64,000 nucleotides of DNA from Molossus alvarezi (Eukaryota > Chordata > Mammalia > Chiroptera > Molossidae): contig CM073894.1 of the NCBI GenBank assembly GCA_037176705.1, positions 30,525,501-30,589,500 of the forward strand, given 5' to 3'. The notes below the pieces were generated by a model. That model made no database searches. It was given only the letters and a program-made list of their open reading frames with translations, and had not been told where the DNA came from. Of the stretch, positions 1 through 12,024 are shown piece by piece (positions within the stretch are counted from its first letter, which is position 1; every line of letters starts with the position of its first letter). Made by a program: the position numbers and the translations under genes.

Positions 1-223
1 GGCAAATTTAGATGCCTTTGCATATAACTCTTCAGTCCCCAGGATTGGCCCACTAAGCTCCAGATTTAGTCACAAAGCTAGCCTATCTCTGGAACAAATC
101 TGCCTCATGGGTGGAAAAATACATTCTCAGCATGGGATAGATATTATTTCTGTTCAGAATATGTAGCTCCCATAACTAGCTCGAAACGCCTCTGAAATTA
201 AATGTATGTCTTATATTTCACTT

Positions 224-438
224 TTTTTAAAAAAATATGTTTTTATTGATTTTTTAGGGAGAGAGGAAGGGAGAGAGTTAGAAACATCAATGTGAGAAAG
301 AAGCATCGGTAGGCTACCTCCTGCAAGCCCCCTACTGGGAATCAAGCCCACAACCTGGGCATGTGCCCTGACTGGGAATCGAACTAGGGCTCTTCAGTCC
401 ATTGGATACACTGAATCCACTGAGCCACACCGGCGGGC
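224..438 (-). mobile_element. VES SINE (tail type B)
   Basis: This is a tRNA-derived bat SINE in reverse orientation. Read on the minus strand it has the tRNA-like head with a GTGTGGCTCAG A box and a GGTTCGATTCC-like B box (here slightly changed), then the C/T-rich body, and ends in AAAAATCAATAAAAA. A 13-bp duplication TTATATTTCACTT lies at 211-223 and 439-451, so the insertion is complete. It would be transcribed by RNA polymerase III and moved by L1 machinery. It is one of four type-B-tail copies in the window. Confidence 0.9.
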
Positions 439-1812
439 TTATATTTCACTTCTTATAAACTCAGTACTTGTCACACAATAATACCCGGTACGATATTTCC
501 TCTGTGAAGGAAGTCTTTCTCTTCTTCTTGCAATTATCTTAGTGTTTAGAGACATGTTTTTAAATTTTAGTTTTTGTGACTGGATTCCTCCTACTCATTC
601 TTGGATCTACTGATCCTGACAAGATCCCTGATTAGAATTTTGCTTAGTTCATGAGAAATTCACTGCTTTTATTATTGAATAAATAGATGCAATTAACCAC
701 CTAAATTTATTTACTGTATTCTTAATAGGTTTCAGGAGCTGAGCTAAATGTAGGGATACAGTAATAAAAAACAACAACAATGTTTTATCTGTATCCCTGG
801 GGATTAAAAGCTAGAGGGGAAGTCTAGCATTAAACATGTGATTGGAATGGTAATGGAAGCTACAAGGAACCATAACAAAGGGCTCTGGGAGTGTATGTCC
901 AGATATCTAGCCTGATCTCAATGATCCAGAAATAGCTTCTGGAGAAAGGATGTGTGAGCACAGACCAGAAATAGGAATTGGCCAAGTGAACATGGGCAGG
1001 AGAACATATCAGCAGAAGGAAACATATGTATACTCAGCAGTATAAAAGGATGGTGAATTAGAAAAATAGAAACTATGATGGCTGGACTACCTTGGGTAAT
1101 ACCTGTCTGAATTTTTTCCAATGCCCAGGACCTCCCATAATTACCTTCCCTGACTTATTTCCAGGTATGTTCACACCACTGTTTTCTATTGCATTGGCGT
1201 CTGAGGACCTAATCTGAATATAAGGTTACATAGAGGATAGTCAGCAGAGAACAGGAATTACAAGCAGAGTGTGGTAAAAAGTCCATATTAAATTATTATA
1301 TTTCAGTCAGGATGAGAACAATGGATTACTTGGTCTCAGAGATATGTTCTATTGAAGATGGATCAGTGGACCTTCACTGTGAGGGATAAAATATTTATAG
1401 TTAAGTTTAATATGTGTGCTAAATTTCTTAAAATGGCACGAAAAAAAAGCTAAGAATGTCATTAAGACGTTGGGCTTGATCACCTCACATTGTTTGGACA
1501 TTTTTGATTGTGATATTTCAATTAATATTTTTGATGTGCACATTACGTGTGACAATTCAGTATTCTTCCTTGTTCAGAATCAGGCACACCGTCACACTGT
1601 GCTATGCCCTTTACGTTCTCTAAACCATCAAGAAGTCGGTGTGGGAGGCAACTGCTGTCTCAAATACTTCCCAGGATTACCCAAAGTGGGACAGAGGGTG
1701 CGGCCTGGGTGGAGGGGAGCTGCAGAGCAATGGTGTGATTTCAGTTGGTAACAAGGAGTGAAAGTTGATGTAGCTAGAGGAGGAATCACCTTGAAGGGGT
1801 AGCAAGGAAAGA
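439..1812. other. Mostly unassigned noncoding DNA
   Basis: AT-rich sequence with no open frame of note. Around 720-900 there is a pattern (a shared phrase about an element that gives a dated 'tcaggagctgagctaaatgtag' type core) that looks like an old interspersed repeat, but I cannot assign a family. The short open frames near 1416-1922 have no recognisable domain and overlap each other on both strands. Confidence 0.4.
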
Positions 1813-1831
1813 TGGCAGGCAACCTCTAGAG
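1813..1831 (+). mobile_element. MLT1 LTR fragment, 5' end
   Basis: The 19 bases TGGCAGGCAACCTCTAGAG match the start of MLT1 (ERVL-MaLR) LTRs, usually TGTGGYAGGCAGCCTCTAAGATGGCC. The LTR resumes at 4689 after the hAT transposon. This is the first of four pieces of one LTR: 1813-1831, about 4689-4797, 5550-5721 and 5982-6285. Confidence 0.6.
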
Positions 1832-2558
1832 TAGGGGTGGGGAACATCTGGCTGGTGGGCCATATAAGACGCATGAAATAATTTGATCTGGCCCTACCAA
1901 GGCAACCACAGGTGGGACTCAAAATTTAATAAATCTAGGAGCTTTTTTCATAGTGACATAAATTTATATTAAATGAATCCTAGTAATAAGATAAATTTTG
2001 AGGGACAAGCAAGGAACGTCCATTACAGAATAGACAGGACACATACGAGTACATAAAAGGACAGACACATATGGGACAGAAGCATCTTGTCAGCTGCCCG
2101 AGGCCCGTCTGCCTGTACTCCAGTGACTCAGAGGACAGTCAGCCAGACAGGCTGGGAGTGCACACGTTACAAAGGTGTTAACATACTGTGGCGAAACTAC
2201 AGTGATCTGGTAATGATGAGACAAGATGCAATGAGATGATTCCTCTCAACGTTGTTGACCTTGCTTCCGATGATTTACAATGATGTTGTCAACTTTTTTG
2301 TCAACACAGATGATAACTCCAATCCAACCTTTATCCACATGTTCATGATCAACAATCCTCACAAAAACTGAATTTCCGATGAGGATTAAGGAAATTACTG
2401 TACACAGAAAACATCTCAAGAGTCAATGATACAAACATCGGATATGTTCCAATCCAAGAAGCAGGATTAGAATGGCCATCAAAGCAAAATAATCACATCG
2501 CTGGAGACACACACACACTGGATAGTTATTAAAATTTAAGTGTTGTGACATCCTACAA

Positions 2559-4300
2559 ATGGTGAGTACAAAGAAAAGTTGATGCAGAGTGTCGATCTTT
2601 CCAAGAGAAATGGATAAATGATTATTTTTTGGTTGAAGTCAAAGTCAAACATGTGTGCCTAGTTTGTGGTGATGCGTTAGCAGTAATTAAAAAGAAAAAA
2701 GCCAATCTGGAGCATCATTACAGTTCAATACAAGCTAAACTCAATGACTTGGGAGGCCAAATGTGTCTGGATAAAATCAATGCTCTTCAGCGGAGTTTGA
2801 AATCACAACAAGCCGCTTTCACAAAGCCTTGTTGTGAAAGAGACAATGTCATTCAGATGAGTTATGTAGTGAGCGAGCTAATCTCAAAGAAACTGAGGCC
2901 TCATGTAGAGGGAGAGTTTGTGAGAGTGCCTGGTGGCGGCTGCGGAGTGGTTAGCACCAGACAAAGTAAAATTGCTTCAGAGTGTTCGTTTGTCTTGGGG
3001 AACCATCTCTACTAACTTAGCACAAGATATTGAAAAAACACTGAAGGATTCTGCAGGAGATTTCCAATTTTTCTTTTTGGCTTTTGAGGAGACAACAGAC
3101 ATAACAAATACTGACCAACTGGTCATTTTCATTCATGGGATAACTGCCGAGTATGACATGCAAGAGGAACTGCTGTCGCTGGAAGCCAGGCGTGGCACAA
3201 GAGGTGAGGACCTGTTTGAGAGACTTGTTTTATCAATGAAAAACTTGAGCTAGCATTTGAAAAGTTAAGTGGCCTTACTACATGCAGATGGAGCTCCAGC
3301 CATGATTATCTCACCAAAAGTGTTCATTGCATTTGTCAAGGAAGAGCTGAATCATCTCAGTCTTGAACCAATGATTTAAAATATGGCACTACATGATACA
3401 TCAAGAAAGTCTCTGTGCACAGTCATTGCACCTCAACAATGTGATGTCAGTAGTAGCATCATGCATAAATTTTGTCAAAAGCAGAGAGTTTAACAGCTGT
3501 CAGTTTAAGGAGTTCCTGAATGATCTTGACTATGTACGATGATCTTGTTGATCACTATGAAGTGTGGTGGCTGAGTGGCAGGAGCATGCTCAGGAGGTTT
3601 TACAGACTGTAGGATGAAGTCAAGCAGTTCATGGAGGTGAAAGGAAAACCTGTCAGAGAACTCAATGACAGTGGCTGTGTGATTTAGCATTCATAGTGGA
3701 CATTACCAAGTACCGCACAGAGCTGAACATCAACCTGCAGGCCTCCAACCAGTTTCTCAGTACCCTGCTTTCAAACATGAAATAATCTGAAGCTAAATTA
3801 AGGCTGTGGAAAGTGCAACTCAAAAGGAATAACATGGCACATTTTTCCACTCTGGAAGGAATATGCCGGTGAATGTGTGAGACTAATCGAGGCATTTAAT
3901 GAAAGATTCAAGGACGTGATAAGTAAACAAACAGAACTGAACATCTTTACTACATCATTCAGTGTGGAACCACCTAAGAACCTGGTAACTTATAACATGA
4001 AATCATTCAGCTGCAAAGCAATGCTGAGCTGAAAGCTAGGTACAGCCTGCCACGGCTCGAGTTCTATAAATGTTACCTAAGCAATGATGAATTTTCACTT
4101 TGAGGAGACATGCTTTGAAATATGCACCTGTGTTCAGGACAACTTACTGCTGCAAGCAGTTTTTTTTTCAAAACTTACCTTCGCAAACAATCTGCTGTAT
4201 TCCAGACTCACTGACAGTAACCTGGAAAAGCAACTGAGAGTAGCAACCAGCTAACATCACCCGCCTCACCAAAGAGAAGCAGTTCCAGCCATCAGATTAG
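2559..4300 (+). pseudogene. Broken hAT (Charlie8-like) transposase
   Basis: This encoded the transposase of the surrounding element. It resembles the hAT transposase incorporated into vertebrate GTF2IRD2. The probable ATG at 2559 is followed by a one-base frameshift at about 2576. The frame then runs to 3015 and contains a BED-type zinc-finger start (CLVCGDALAV) and a conserved FQEKW block. A second frameshift near 2930 moves the frame to 2933-3253, which holds the first catalytic region (LAFEETTDITNTDQLVIF). Related proteins have ALDESTD there, so the first acidic residue is Glu instead of Asp. Further homologous patches in shifting frames cover 3250-3900 and the C-terminal LEKQLRVATS motif near 4220. 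The finger's last ligand also looks replaced (Gln for His). I see at least four frameshifts and several stops, so it is non-functional and not domesticated. Confidence 0.8.
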
Positions 4301-4341
4301 GGGTGAGTTAATTAAATGTTAAATATAGCAGGCTAATTTTT

Positions 4342-4591
4342 TTTTTTTTTTTAATCCTCATCCGAGGACATTTTTTCATTTTTTGTACAGACAGAGTGGG
4401 AGGGAGAGAGAGGAAGAGAGAGAGAGGGAAACATCAATGTGAAAGGGACACATCGAGTGGCTGCCACCCGCACGACCAACCAGGGCCGGGGACAAACTGC
4501 AACCGAGGTACATGCCCTTAGCGGAAACCGAACCCGGGCCTCTCCGGACCGCAGGCGGACGCTCTAACCGCTGAGCCAAACCGGCCAGGGC
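4342..4591 (-). mobile_element. VES SINE (tail type A) inside hAT
   Basis: A near-consensus VES copy in reverse orientation. The minus strand has GCCCTGGCCGGTTTGGCTCAG, A box TGGCTCAGCGG, B box GGTTCGGTTTC, the CT-rich body, and a tail reading GTCCTCGGATGAGGAT then A(n). A perfect 15-bp TSD AGCAGGCTAATTTTT occurs at 4327-4341 and 4592-4606. It must post-date the hAT insertion. Confidence 0.95.
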
Positions 4592-4688
4592 AGCAGGCTA
4601 ATTTTTAAGTTGATAATTTTGTATGGCCCGTGAATAATGTTATAAATATCCAAATGGCCTTTGGCAGAAAAAAGGTTCCCCACCCCTG

Positions 4689-4797
4689 CTGTAAAGTGAC
4701 CCCACTGAACCCTCCTCCTGCTCCATACACCCTTTTGTAATAAACTCCCTTTGAGTGTGGGTAGACCTACTGACTCATTTCTAACAAAAGGATATTT
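4689..4797 (+). mobile_element. MLT1 LTR fragment (part 2)
   Basis: The GACCCCACTGAACCCTCCTC run and the later TTTGAGTGTGGG...CTGACTCATTTCTAAC run align to the early part of MLT1 LTRs (GGCCCCCAATGATCC..., TTGAGTGTGGGCTGGACCTAGTGACT...). The fragment carries on from 1813-1831 across the hAT insertion and stops where the L1M sequence begins. Confidence 0.7.
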
Positions 4798-5549
4798 TAA
4801 AAATATTGAGATTTTTAAAAATAAGACTAAACATGCAATTAACCAGCAGTTGCACCACTTGGCATTTACCCCTGAGAAGTAAGAGTTTATGATCACACAA
4901 AATCCTGTACAAAAATGTTCATAGCAGCTTTATTCATAATAGTAAATAAGGTGATTGGTCCAGCTATCTGATAACAGGTAGATGATTAGACAGTGTCACA
5001 TACCTACCATGGAATACAAGTCAGCTATAAACAGGAAGAATACATTGATACACAGAACTTGAATGAATCTCCAGAGAATTATGCTCAGTGAAAAAAGTTA
5101 ATCCCAAAAGGCTACAAACTGTATGCTTCTATTTATATAGTAATTTTAAAATGAATTACAGAAATGGAGAACAGACTAGTGGGTGTCAAGGGTTAGGGGC
5201 AGAGTAGGAGGGAGGAAAATAAGAGGGTATGATTATAAAAGGGCAACATGAGACATAATTTTGTTGATGAAACTGTATCTTGACTATGGTTATAGATACA
5301 CAAATTTACACATGTGATACAATTGTAAGGAATTAAATTCACACTCAAGTATGAGTGAAACTGGAGAAATATGAATAAGAAAGACAGGGTTAATCATTGT
5401 CAACGTCCTGGATTTTACATTTTACTATAATTCTGTATGGTGTTACTAGTGGGGGAAACTGGACAAAGGGTACATGGGATCTCTCACTATAATTTCTTAC
5501 AACTGCGTGTGACTCTATAATTATCTCAATAAAAAAGTCAGTTAAAAAA
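4798..5549 (+). mobile_element. Ancient L1 3' end (L1MC/L1MB type)
   Basis: A 5'-truncated old LINE-1. It contains the end-of-ORF2 region (GTTCATAGCAGCTTTATTCATAATAG) and a mammalian L1M 3'UTR ending ACTGGACAAAGGGTACATGG...TCTCAATAAAAAAG plus an A-rich tail. It lies inside the MLT1 LTR, whose sequence resumes at about 5550 (GGGATATCATTTATGAGATTAG, the counterpart of GGGATGTCACTTCTGAGATTAG). No clear TSD survives. Confidence 0.75.
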
Positions 5550-5721
5550 AACCGATGGGATATCATTTATGAGATTAGCTTACAGTTCTTTTAGACCTGA
5601 TCTCTCTCTGTCTCTATCTCTGTCTCTGTCTCTGTCTCTCTTCACCTTGCTCCAGGGAACATAGCTACTGCATCATGAGTAACACTGTATAAAGGCCCAA
5701 ACATCAAAAATAGGTATCTCC
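5550..5721 (+). mobile_element. MLT1 LTR fragment (part 3)
   Basis: Continues the MLT1 LTR through its typical internal CT-rich region. That region has become a (TCTG/TCTC)n tract at 5597-5642, followed by TTGCTCCAGGGAACATAG, the counterpart of the LTR's TTGCTCTGGGGGAAGCCAG. It is interrupted by the VES SINE at 5722. Confidence 0.65.
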
Positions 5722-5966
5722 GGCCCTGGCCGGTTTGGCTCAGTGGTTGGAGCGTCGGTGGTACAGAGAGACCCGGGTTCGGTTCCCGCTAAGGGCACGT
5801 ACCTCGGTTGCAGTTTGTCCCCGGCCCTGGTTGGTCGTGCGGGTGGCAGCCACTCGATGTGTCCCTTCACATCGATGTTTCTCTCTCTCTCTCTCTCTTC
5901 CTCTCTCTCCCTCCCCCTCTATCTGAACAAAAAATGGACAAATGTCCTCGGGTGAGGATAAAAAAA
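5722..5966 (+). mobile_element. VES SINE (tail type A), young copy
   Basis: A full-length plus-strand copy starting GGCCCTGGCCGGTTTGGCTCAG. It has A box TGGCTCAGTGG, B box GGTTCGGTTCC, the CCGCTAAGGGCACGTACCTC block, a (TC)n-rich body and the tail GTCCTCGGGTGAGGATA(n). The perfect 15-bp TSD AAAAATAGGTATCTC is at 5706-5720 and 5967-5981. It is very close to the copies at 4342 and 10308, which suggests recent amplification. Confidence 0.95.
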
Positions 5967-5981
5967 AAAAATAGGTATCTC

Positions 5982-6285
5982 TAGCCAACAGGCACCACGA
6001 GCCTGAGTCCCATGCATACCTATGTGAGTCACTTTAGAAAAGGATCTTCAAAGCCTGTCAACAACCATATGAGTCGGCTCCACAGCAGGTGTCCCCCAGT
6101 CAAGCATTGAGATGATTACAACCCATGCCCATAGTTGAATGCAGCCTTGTGAGAGACCCTGACCACAGACACCTACATAAGGCAAGCCAGGATTCTTGAC
6201 TATAGAAACTGTGAGCTACTCTACATTTGCTATTTTAAGCTGCTGAGACTGGGGGTAACATGTTAGATAAGCAGGGAATATCTAA
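5982..6285 (+). mobile_element. MLT1 LTR fragment (part 4, 3' end)
   Basis: The 3' half of an MLT1 LTR. Recognisable blocks, in order, are GCCAACAGGCACC, TATGTGAGTCACTTTAGAAAAGGATC, CCCAGTCAAGCATTGAGATGA, TTGAATGCAGCCTTGTGAGAG, GACTATAGAAACTGTGAG and TATTTTAAGCTGCTGAGACTG. This is the terminal segment of the LTR that starts at 1813. Confidence 0.85.
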
Positions 6286-9200
6286 GGGAAGAACCACACA
6301 CTGACAATGATAGATCCTAAAACTTGTCTTCATTCAGTTCCTCACAGTGTCTCATAAGATGGCAGTGCCCTTGTCCTCCTGACCTCTTTCAACCCCACTA
6401 CCACCACTGAAACAAGCCAGCAAGCAAGCTGAAGCCCTGTGGAATATCCGTCCGTCTGTCCACTCCAGCTCTACTGCACCCGCTCTTAGCCGGTAAGGCT
6501 ATCAGGTGTGGATGCTCTACCCAGGTATTTTTAGGGGGTTGGATCAATGAAGCATAGTCTCAAGAGATTGGAGAGAAGAAGGAGAGTGAAGCTGGGTTTA
6601 TATTTCTTCTGCACTCCATCCATACCTCTGGAAATAGTCCCTGGCAAATTATTCCACTCTGATAATGTCTTCTTCATGAAGCTACTTTATGAGACTCAGT
6701 GGTTTTTCCATTCTCTTCTCTCACAACTTTTTTTCCACCTTTGGTATCTTTCCCATCAAAAGATCTTTGTTTATTTTTATTTTCTTTTTCCTGGACTTAT
6801 CTCAATGATCTCTCTAATGTTAATTTAATTTCTCCGATTTTCTTTCAGGACACAGAACTGGGCACCACAAAGAATATTACATAGAAAGCAGAAACTACCA
6901 AGCTGTTGACAAGATGCCATTATTTTGGTCTCCAGGACATGATTTAAAGTCATGCAGTTTTTGTGTAGCAGAAAAATCTCTAAGCAGAAGGAGAAAATAA
7001 GGGTTGAAATCCAGACTACACCATGCTTCACCCACCAGACTGAGAAGCAGGCCAGCTCCTGACTCAAAAAAGTGGTACATGTATTTTTTTCTAAAGGCAC
7101 CTTTTGCTGGCTAACTGTGCCCCCAATGAGGTCTTTCTACATAACAGCAAGAGAATTCTATAAACTCTGAAGCTCTGTTTTGTCTCTTTCACATTAGGAT
7201 TATCATTTATAATATTCCTAAAATATGCACAGAGCCCCTTGAAACAAAAGGAAGGAATTGGGGATCAAGGTGTATTATTATCAGTGATAGGAAGCTAAAG
7301 CGAACATTTGCGCTCTGCTCAGGTAAAAATAACCATCATGTTTTCCTTTAGTTGGCAGGTTCTCCTTCATTTGTAATACCCCTGGGTTCATCCTCTGTGA
7401 TATCTGTAGCCTCTTGAATGGTGGCCAACATGACTGGGCTTCAATGAAGACATGAAATTAAGCCATAATGTAAGATATTTTTAAAGCTAATTTGGCACCT
7501 CACATCCACCAAAGCCCTCTGTGTTTCCAGTTCCTATTGGCTGAGTAATGCAGCTCATGATTTTTCTGTTGAACAAAATTTAAATGCAAATGACAAACAC
7601 ATGCAGTCTTAGCATGTACATGAAATGTCACCTTTGATAAGTGGTAAGGAGTTTGGAGCCAAGCTGACCTGTGAATTCTCCAGAAACTGAACCTCTCTTC
7701 TTCTTTCATTCATTCATTTATTCATTCACCACAGGAACTCGTTTTTACAAATGCTCCTTAAGTTACCATGCCTGTCTGTGGAGCTGATTCCCTGGGTAGC
7801 TTCACCCAAAGTTCCTGTGAAGGTTTCTGAGCAGTGATTCAGTTTGGTCTGACGGTGTGATGATGCAAATGGATTCCTATTAGCTTTCTTTGAGTTGTAA
7901 ATGTGGTACAGTTTTACGTTTACTAAACAGTTTCTGTGTAAACATTTAATTTCTTGAACTTCTAAATGTTAGTTAACTCGCACTTGTACAGATCCTCTGC
8001 AATGTCTTGATAAATGTGTCATAAAAAATACTGAGTTTTAGGAAGATCATTTGAATCTCTTATGTGCATTATTTGAAATATTTGACTGCTAAAATAGATA
8101 ATAAGAAGATATCATTTTGTATTTTAATGTCATTTAAGTAGCACTTTTATTAGAAATAAATAAATATACATGGGAAATGGGGTAATTATTGAGAGTAAAA
8201 TGTTTCTTAAATACAGAATAACATATAGCTCCCTCAAAATAGGTGGTTTCATCTTCCTCAAGTAAAGACACATTCTTCCTTATAAACATCCAGCTTTTCA
8301 AAATGATATAATGTAGCAGACAAAAGAATTTTGTGCACTTAGAGCTTTCAAGGTTTTTACCGACGTTTATTTATAAATACATGCAAGAATTTTTTTTCTC
8401 TGTATTTTCTCCTTGTTGGCCAATTGCGAACTGATCACTTACAATTGTACTTGAGTGCTTAGTGACCAGAAAATGTACAAATGTTGCTGCTGCCAGAGAA
8501 ACTGAACGTGCACAAGCAGATTGAAGGAAATACTACAGGCAAAAATTAGCCATTATTAGTTACCCCTGCTAATATTGCAGAAAATTGGAATGCTTGCCTC
8601 ACTGAGAACTGGAAAACATTTCTGAAGTTTATTTAGAACAACCAAAAAGGCATTTATATATACATAGATACAATCATTTTATGACATTGTGGTACTATAC
8701 TTTGCAATTATATTTTAAAATTCATGTGTACTCAGTAGGTCTAAAATTTTTAAAGATTTTCTACCTTTTATTTGTATTCTATGACTATATACTTAGAATC
8801 TTATATAAAGGCAAATGTTTTAAGATTAAAATGCTAGAATGTATTACTAGCTCTCTTTTCTATAATTCTTCATTAATGCAATTGTTATATTGCTTTTCTA
8901 GGGCAACTGTCACAAAATTATGTTGCAATTAAGATCTTCCCTCTGAACACATCTTTTCTAAGTTATTAATAAACATTTACACAATCACTGTTTTCTTGTT
9001 AGATTATCTAAATTTAGAATTACAATTTAAGATTGAGTTGGAAAATATATTTATTGAATACATATTTTGTTCAATGGCATTATTTTAGGTCTTATGAAGA
9101 ATTTAGAAATACATTAGAGGAAGTATATTATCTAGGGAGAGAGATATATGTATCAATAACCAAAATCCCAAGCAGAATGTTCTAAGTGTTATAATGGAGT

Positions 9201-10290
9201 AAATGCATTCTGACAATATTAAGAGAACAACTATTTACGTTGAGTCATGCATTTCCTTGGTCTTTGTAAGTTCTACATCTTGCCATGTAATGACCTCCCT
9301 GTCTCAGACCTCTCTTTTGTTCTCTATATTTGAGAATGAACAGGAGAGAGAGACAGACAGAGAGAGAGAGCGTGCATTGTGTGGCAAAATAAATATCATG
9401 TGTGTGTTTTATTGTTGTTTTTGTTTTAGGAGAGACCACAGCTAATTCCTTCTTTGTATTGTTTTTTCTCCTCTCATGCCACTAATGACTTATACTTTTC
9501 TTGACGTTTTCATTGTTTACGCTTACAGATGACCTTACTGTCAATATCTCTGTCAAGTACATTTCCTCAACACCTGTTATAAAATGCTACAGGCTTCCAT
9601 GCACATGTAACACCATATTGGAATGATCCAGTTCATTTGACATAATGCAAATAGGTAGATTACATGTTGCCTAACATATTTAAGCAGCATTCTATTTTGA
9701 TCAAAAGAGACTTTGGGAAGATTTTGGATGCCATCAGATATAAAGATTATTTCAGCATGCTTAATATTGAAAGTAATCGACCAAAGAGATGCTATTAAAA
9801 AGTATACTCTTCTTAGTTAAAGATAATGCTGACACATATGACAAAAAATGTATAATTAAATTAGAATTTTCACTCAGCCATCACATATATATTCATAAAT
9901 ATAAGTGAATAGGCATATTATTTTTAAAATATATGGATATTTATTTCACTCAATCTTTTTGGAAGAAATTTTGATTCATAGGTTTCCTTTAAAAAATTAA
10001 GTGGACAAGATGAAAATATTTGGTTTGAATGTTTTATCTTTGAAGCATGTCCTGTGTGCAGAGGAACCAGAAAGTATTTAGCACCATTAGTATGGAGCTG
10101 ATTAAAAGTTGTTTCAGCCATTGATTTCTCACACTGTTAGTGTGGAACAAAGTCAGCTTAATATAGAGTAGGAAGAAATTTTCAGATTAATTAAAGAACT
10201 TAATTTATTCGATAAAAATGCTTTATGTGCCCACTATGTGCAATGTCTTTGTGTTTGGCCATGTTGATTTATAACTAAGACCTGATTTCT
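6286..10290. other. Single-copy-like AT-rich DNA
   Basis: About 4 kb in which I recognise no transposable element, exon or RNA gene. It contains a short (TTCA)n near 7709-7728 and a (GA)n near 9342-9371. The short open frames lack domains and are AT-rich. It could contain conserved noncoding elements, but that cannot be judged without alignment. Confidence 0.5.
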
Positions 10291-10307
10291 CTCCTCAAAT
10301 AATTTTT

Positions 10308-10563
10308 TGTTGATTTTTTTTTTTTATCCTCACCCGAGGACATTTTTCCATTTCTTGTACAGATAGAGTAGGAGGGAGAGAGAGGAAGGGAGAGAGAGAG
10401 AGAAACATCGACGTGAAGGGACACATCGAGTGGCTGCCACCCGCACGACCAACCAGGGCCGGGGACAAACTGCAACCGAAGTACGTGCCCTTAGCGGGAA
10501 CTGAACCCGGGTCGCTCCGGACCGCAGGCCGACGCTCTAACCGCTGAGCCAAACTGGCCAGGG
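10308..10563 (-). mobile_element. VES SINE (tail type A), young copy
   Basis: A reverse-oriented full-length copy: the tail ATCCTCACCCGAGGAC is at the left and the head GCCAAACTGGCCAGGGC at the right. A perfect 17-bp TSD CTCCTCAAATAATTTTT lies at 10291-10307 and 10564-10580. The conserved GCACGTACTTCGGTTGCAGTTTG block is intact on the minus strand. Confidence 0.95.
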
Positions 10564-12024
10564 CTCCTCAAATAATTTTTATTACACACACACATATGCA
10601 CGTGTGTGCACGCACAAATATACATACTATCTAGCAACAATTTTCTCCCAGTTTGGGCATGTGGTATTGACCTGAATAAGGACAAAGTTATTTGGAGAAA
10701 TAAAGTTAAAAACTAAACAACAACACTGCAAAAGTCTTTTTTCTTACCTTTTAGGACTGTAATTGCAATCCATTTTTCTTAACAACAGGAGACAGGTGTG
10801 ATATTCAGGTGCATAGGAATAAAATGCAGAAGAACAAGAGTTCTTCCAGCACCAGACAGTGAAAGTCAGAATGGCAGGTATATGAATATCTATAGTGTTG
10901 CAAGCCACTAAGGTAAGTACTTATGACAGTATTACTTTCAGATAGACACTGATGCTAATGATCACCATCCTTAATAAAGACCATATGCCAGACACATGCT
11001 TCACCATAAATGTTATATGTTTCCTGCATGTAAAACCATGATTCTTTTACTTCTGTACAAAATGATGATATATGTATTGCATTTTGGTATAGTAAGTATT
11101 TGTTTTGTATGTAACTTATTTTATTCATCTTCTTGGAAAAGCCTGACTTTTACTTTGAATTGCTAAAATTTAAGTCTTCAGTTTGTAATATGTTATTTCA
11201 ACTGTTTATTCAAACATAAAATTTAAATGTGTACTGATTATCATTTTATGAAAATGTTCATCTGCAAAATTTATTGCTCAAATTATAAGTTTTTGATACC
11301 AACAACTTATTAGTTTTTTTTATTTACAGAGGTCAACCCAAGTAGATGGTCAACACATGTCAGTTATGTAATTATTTTCTAATAAATGTGTCTAGCCATC
11401 GAGTAATTATCATGAAATGAAAACCAGCATCTACTGGAAATACACAGCACTACTGTAATATCATATGCTTCCCAATTGTGGTTAGTCTTAGTTTTTCATT
11501 TAGTCTTTGAGACTTAACAAAAATTCAGGCATGACTATAATACACATCAAATTACAAATTGAGTAGGAAGGAACATAAGTAATATTAGATTCATAAGCTA
11601 TGCTGCTATCATTGTTTATACACAGGGCTTAGACTTGATTAGGTGGCACGGGATAATGCAAATGGCATAACAAATCTCTATTAATTGGGAAAGATTTCTC
11701 AAAGGATGTAGATTTTAAATCCCCTTCTACAGGAGTTGAGTAAGAATGTTGAAGAAGAGACTCTTCCAGGTATGGTAGCTTGTTTCCATAAAGGAGTAAG
11801 ACAAATTAGGTATTCTAAAGAGGAAATGTACTTTGGGAATTTAGTGGGACACTCTGAAGCTTATAAGCAATACTACTGTGCATATACTGGGACCAGAGAT
11901 GAAATTGATTAGGGTTTGGGAAAGCAGATGGGTGGCTGCTTTGATGACAACATTATTTAAGGGGAGAAATTTGAGATGGAAAGCCCAGTGAGATGATGAC
12001 AAAATGGGCAGTAGCTGGCATAGT

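Larger units (their letters stand above)
1832..4688 (+). mobile_element. hAT DNA transposon, Charlie8-like, with relic transposase
   Basis: A cut-and-paste DNA transposon of about 2.86 kb (about 2.6 kb without a nested SINE). The ends are inverted repeats: TAGGGGTGGGGAAC at 1832 and GTTCCCCACCCCTG ending at 4688, continuing imperfectly inward. The flanking 8-mers are CTCTAGAG (1824-1831) and CTGTAAAG (4689-4696). The first fits the hAT target preference nTCTAGAn, and both are one change from the CTCTAAAG expected in the surrounding MLT1 LTR. The interior codes for a broken hAT transposase on the plus strand. It is immobile and old enough to carry many indels, but younger than the LTR it sits in. 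A VES SINE later inserted near its 3' end. I infer the Charlie8/GTF2IRD2-like affiliation from the transposase. Confidence 0.85.

Noticed and set aside
2629..3253. Possible domesticated transposase gene
   Set aside because: Frameshifts near 2576 and 2930, later stops, changed zinc ligand and intact transposon ends all indicate a dead element rather than a host gene.
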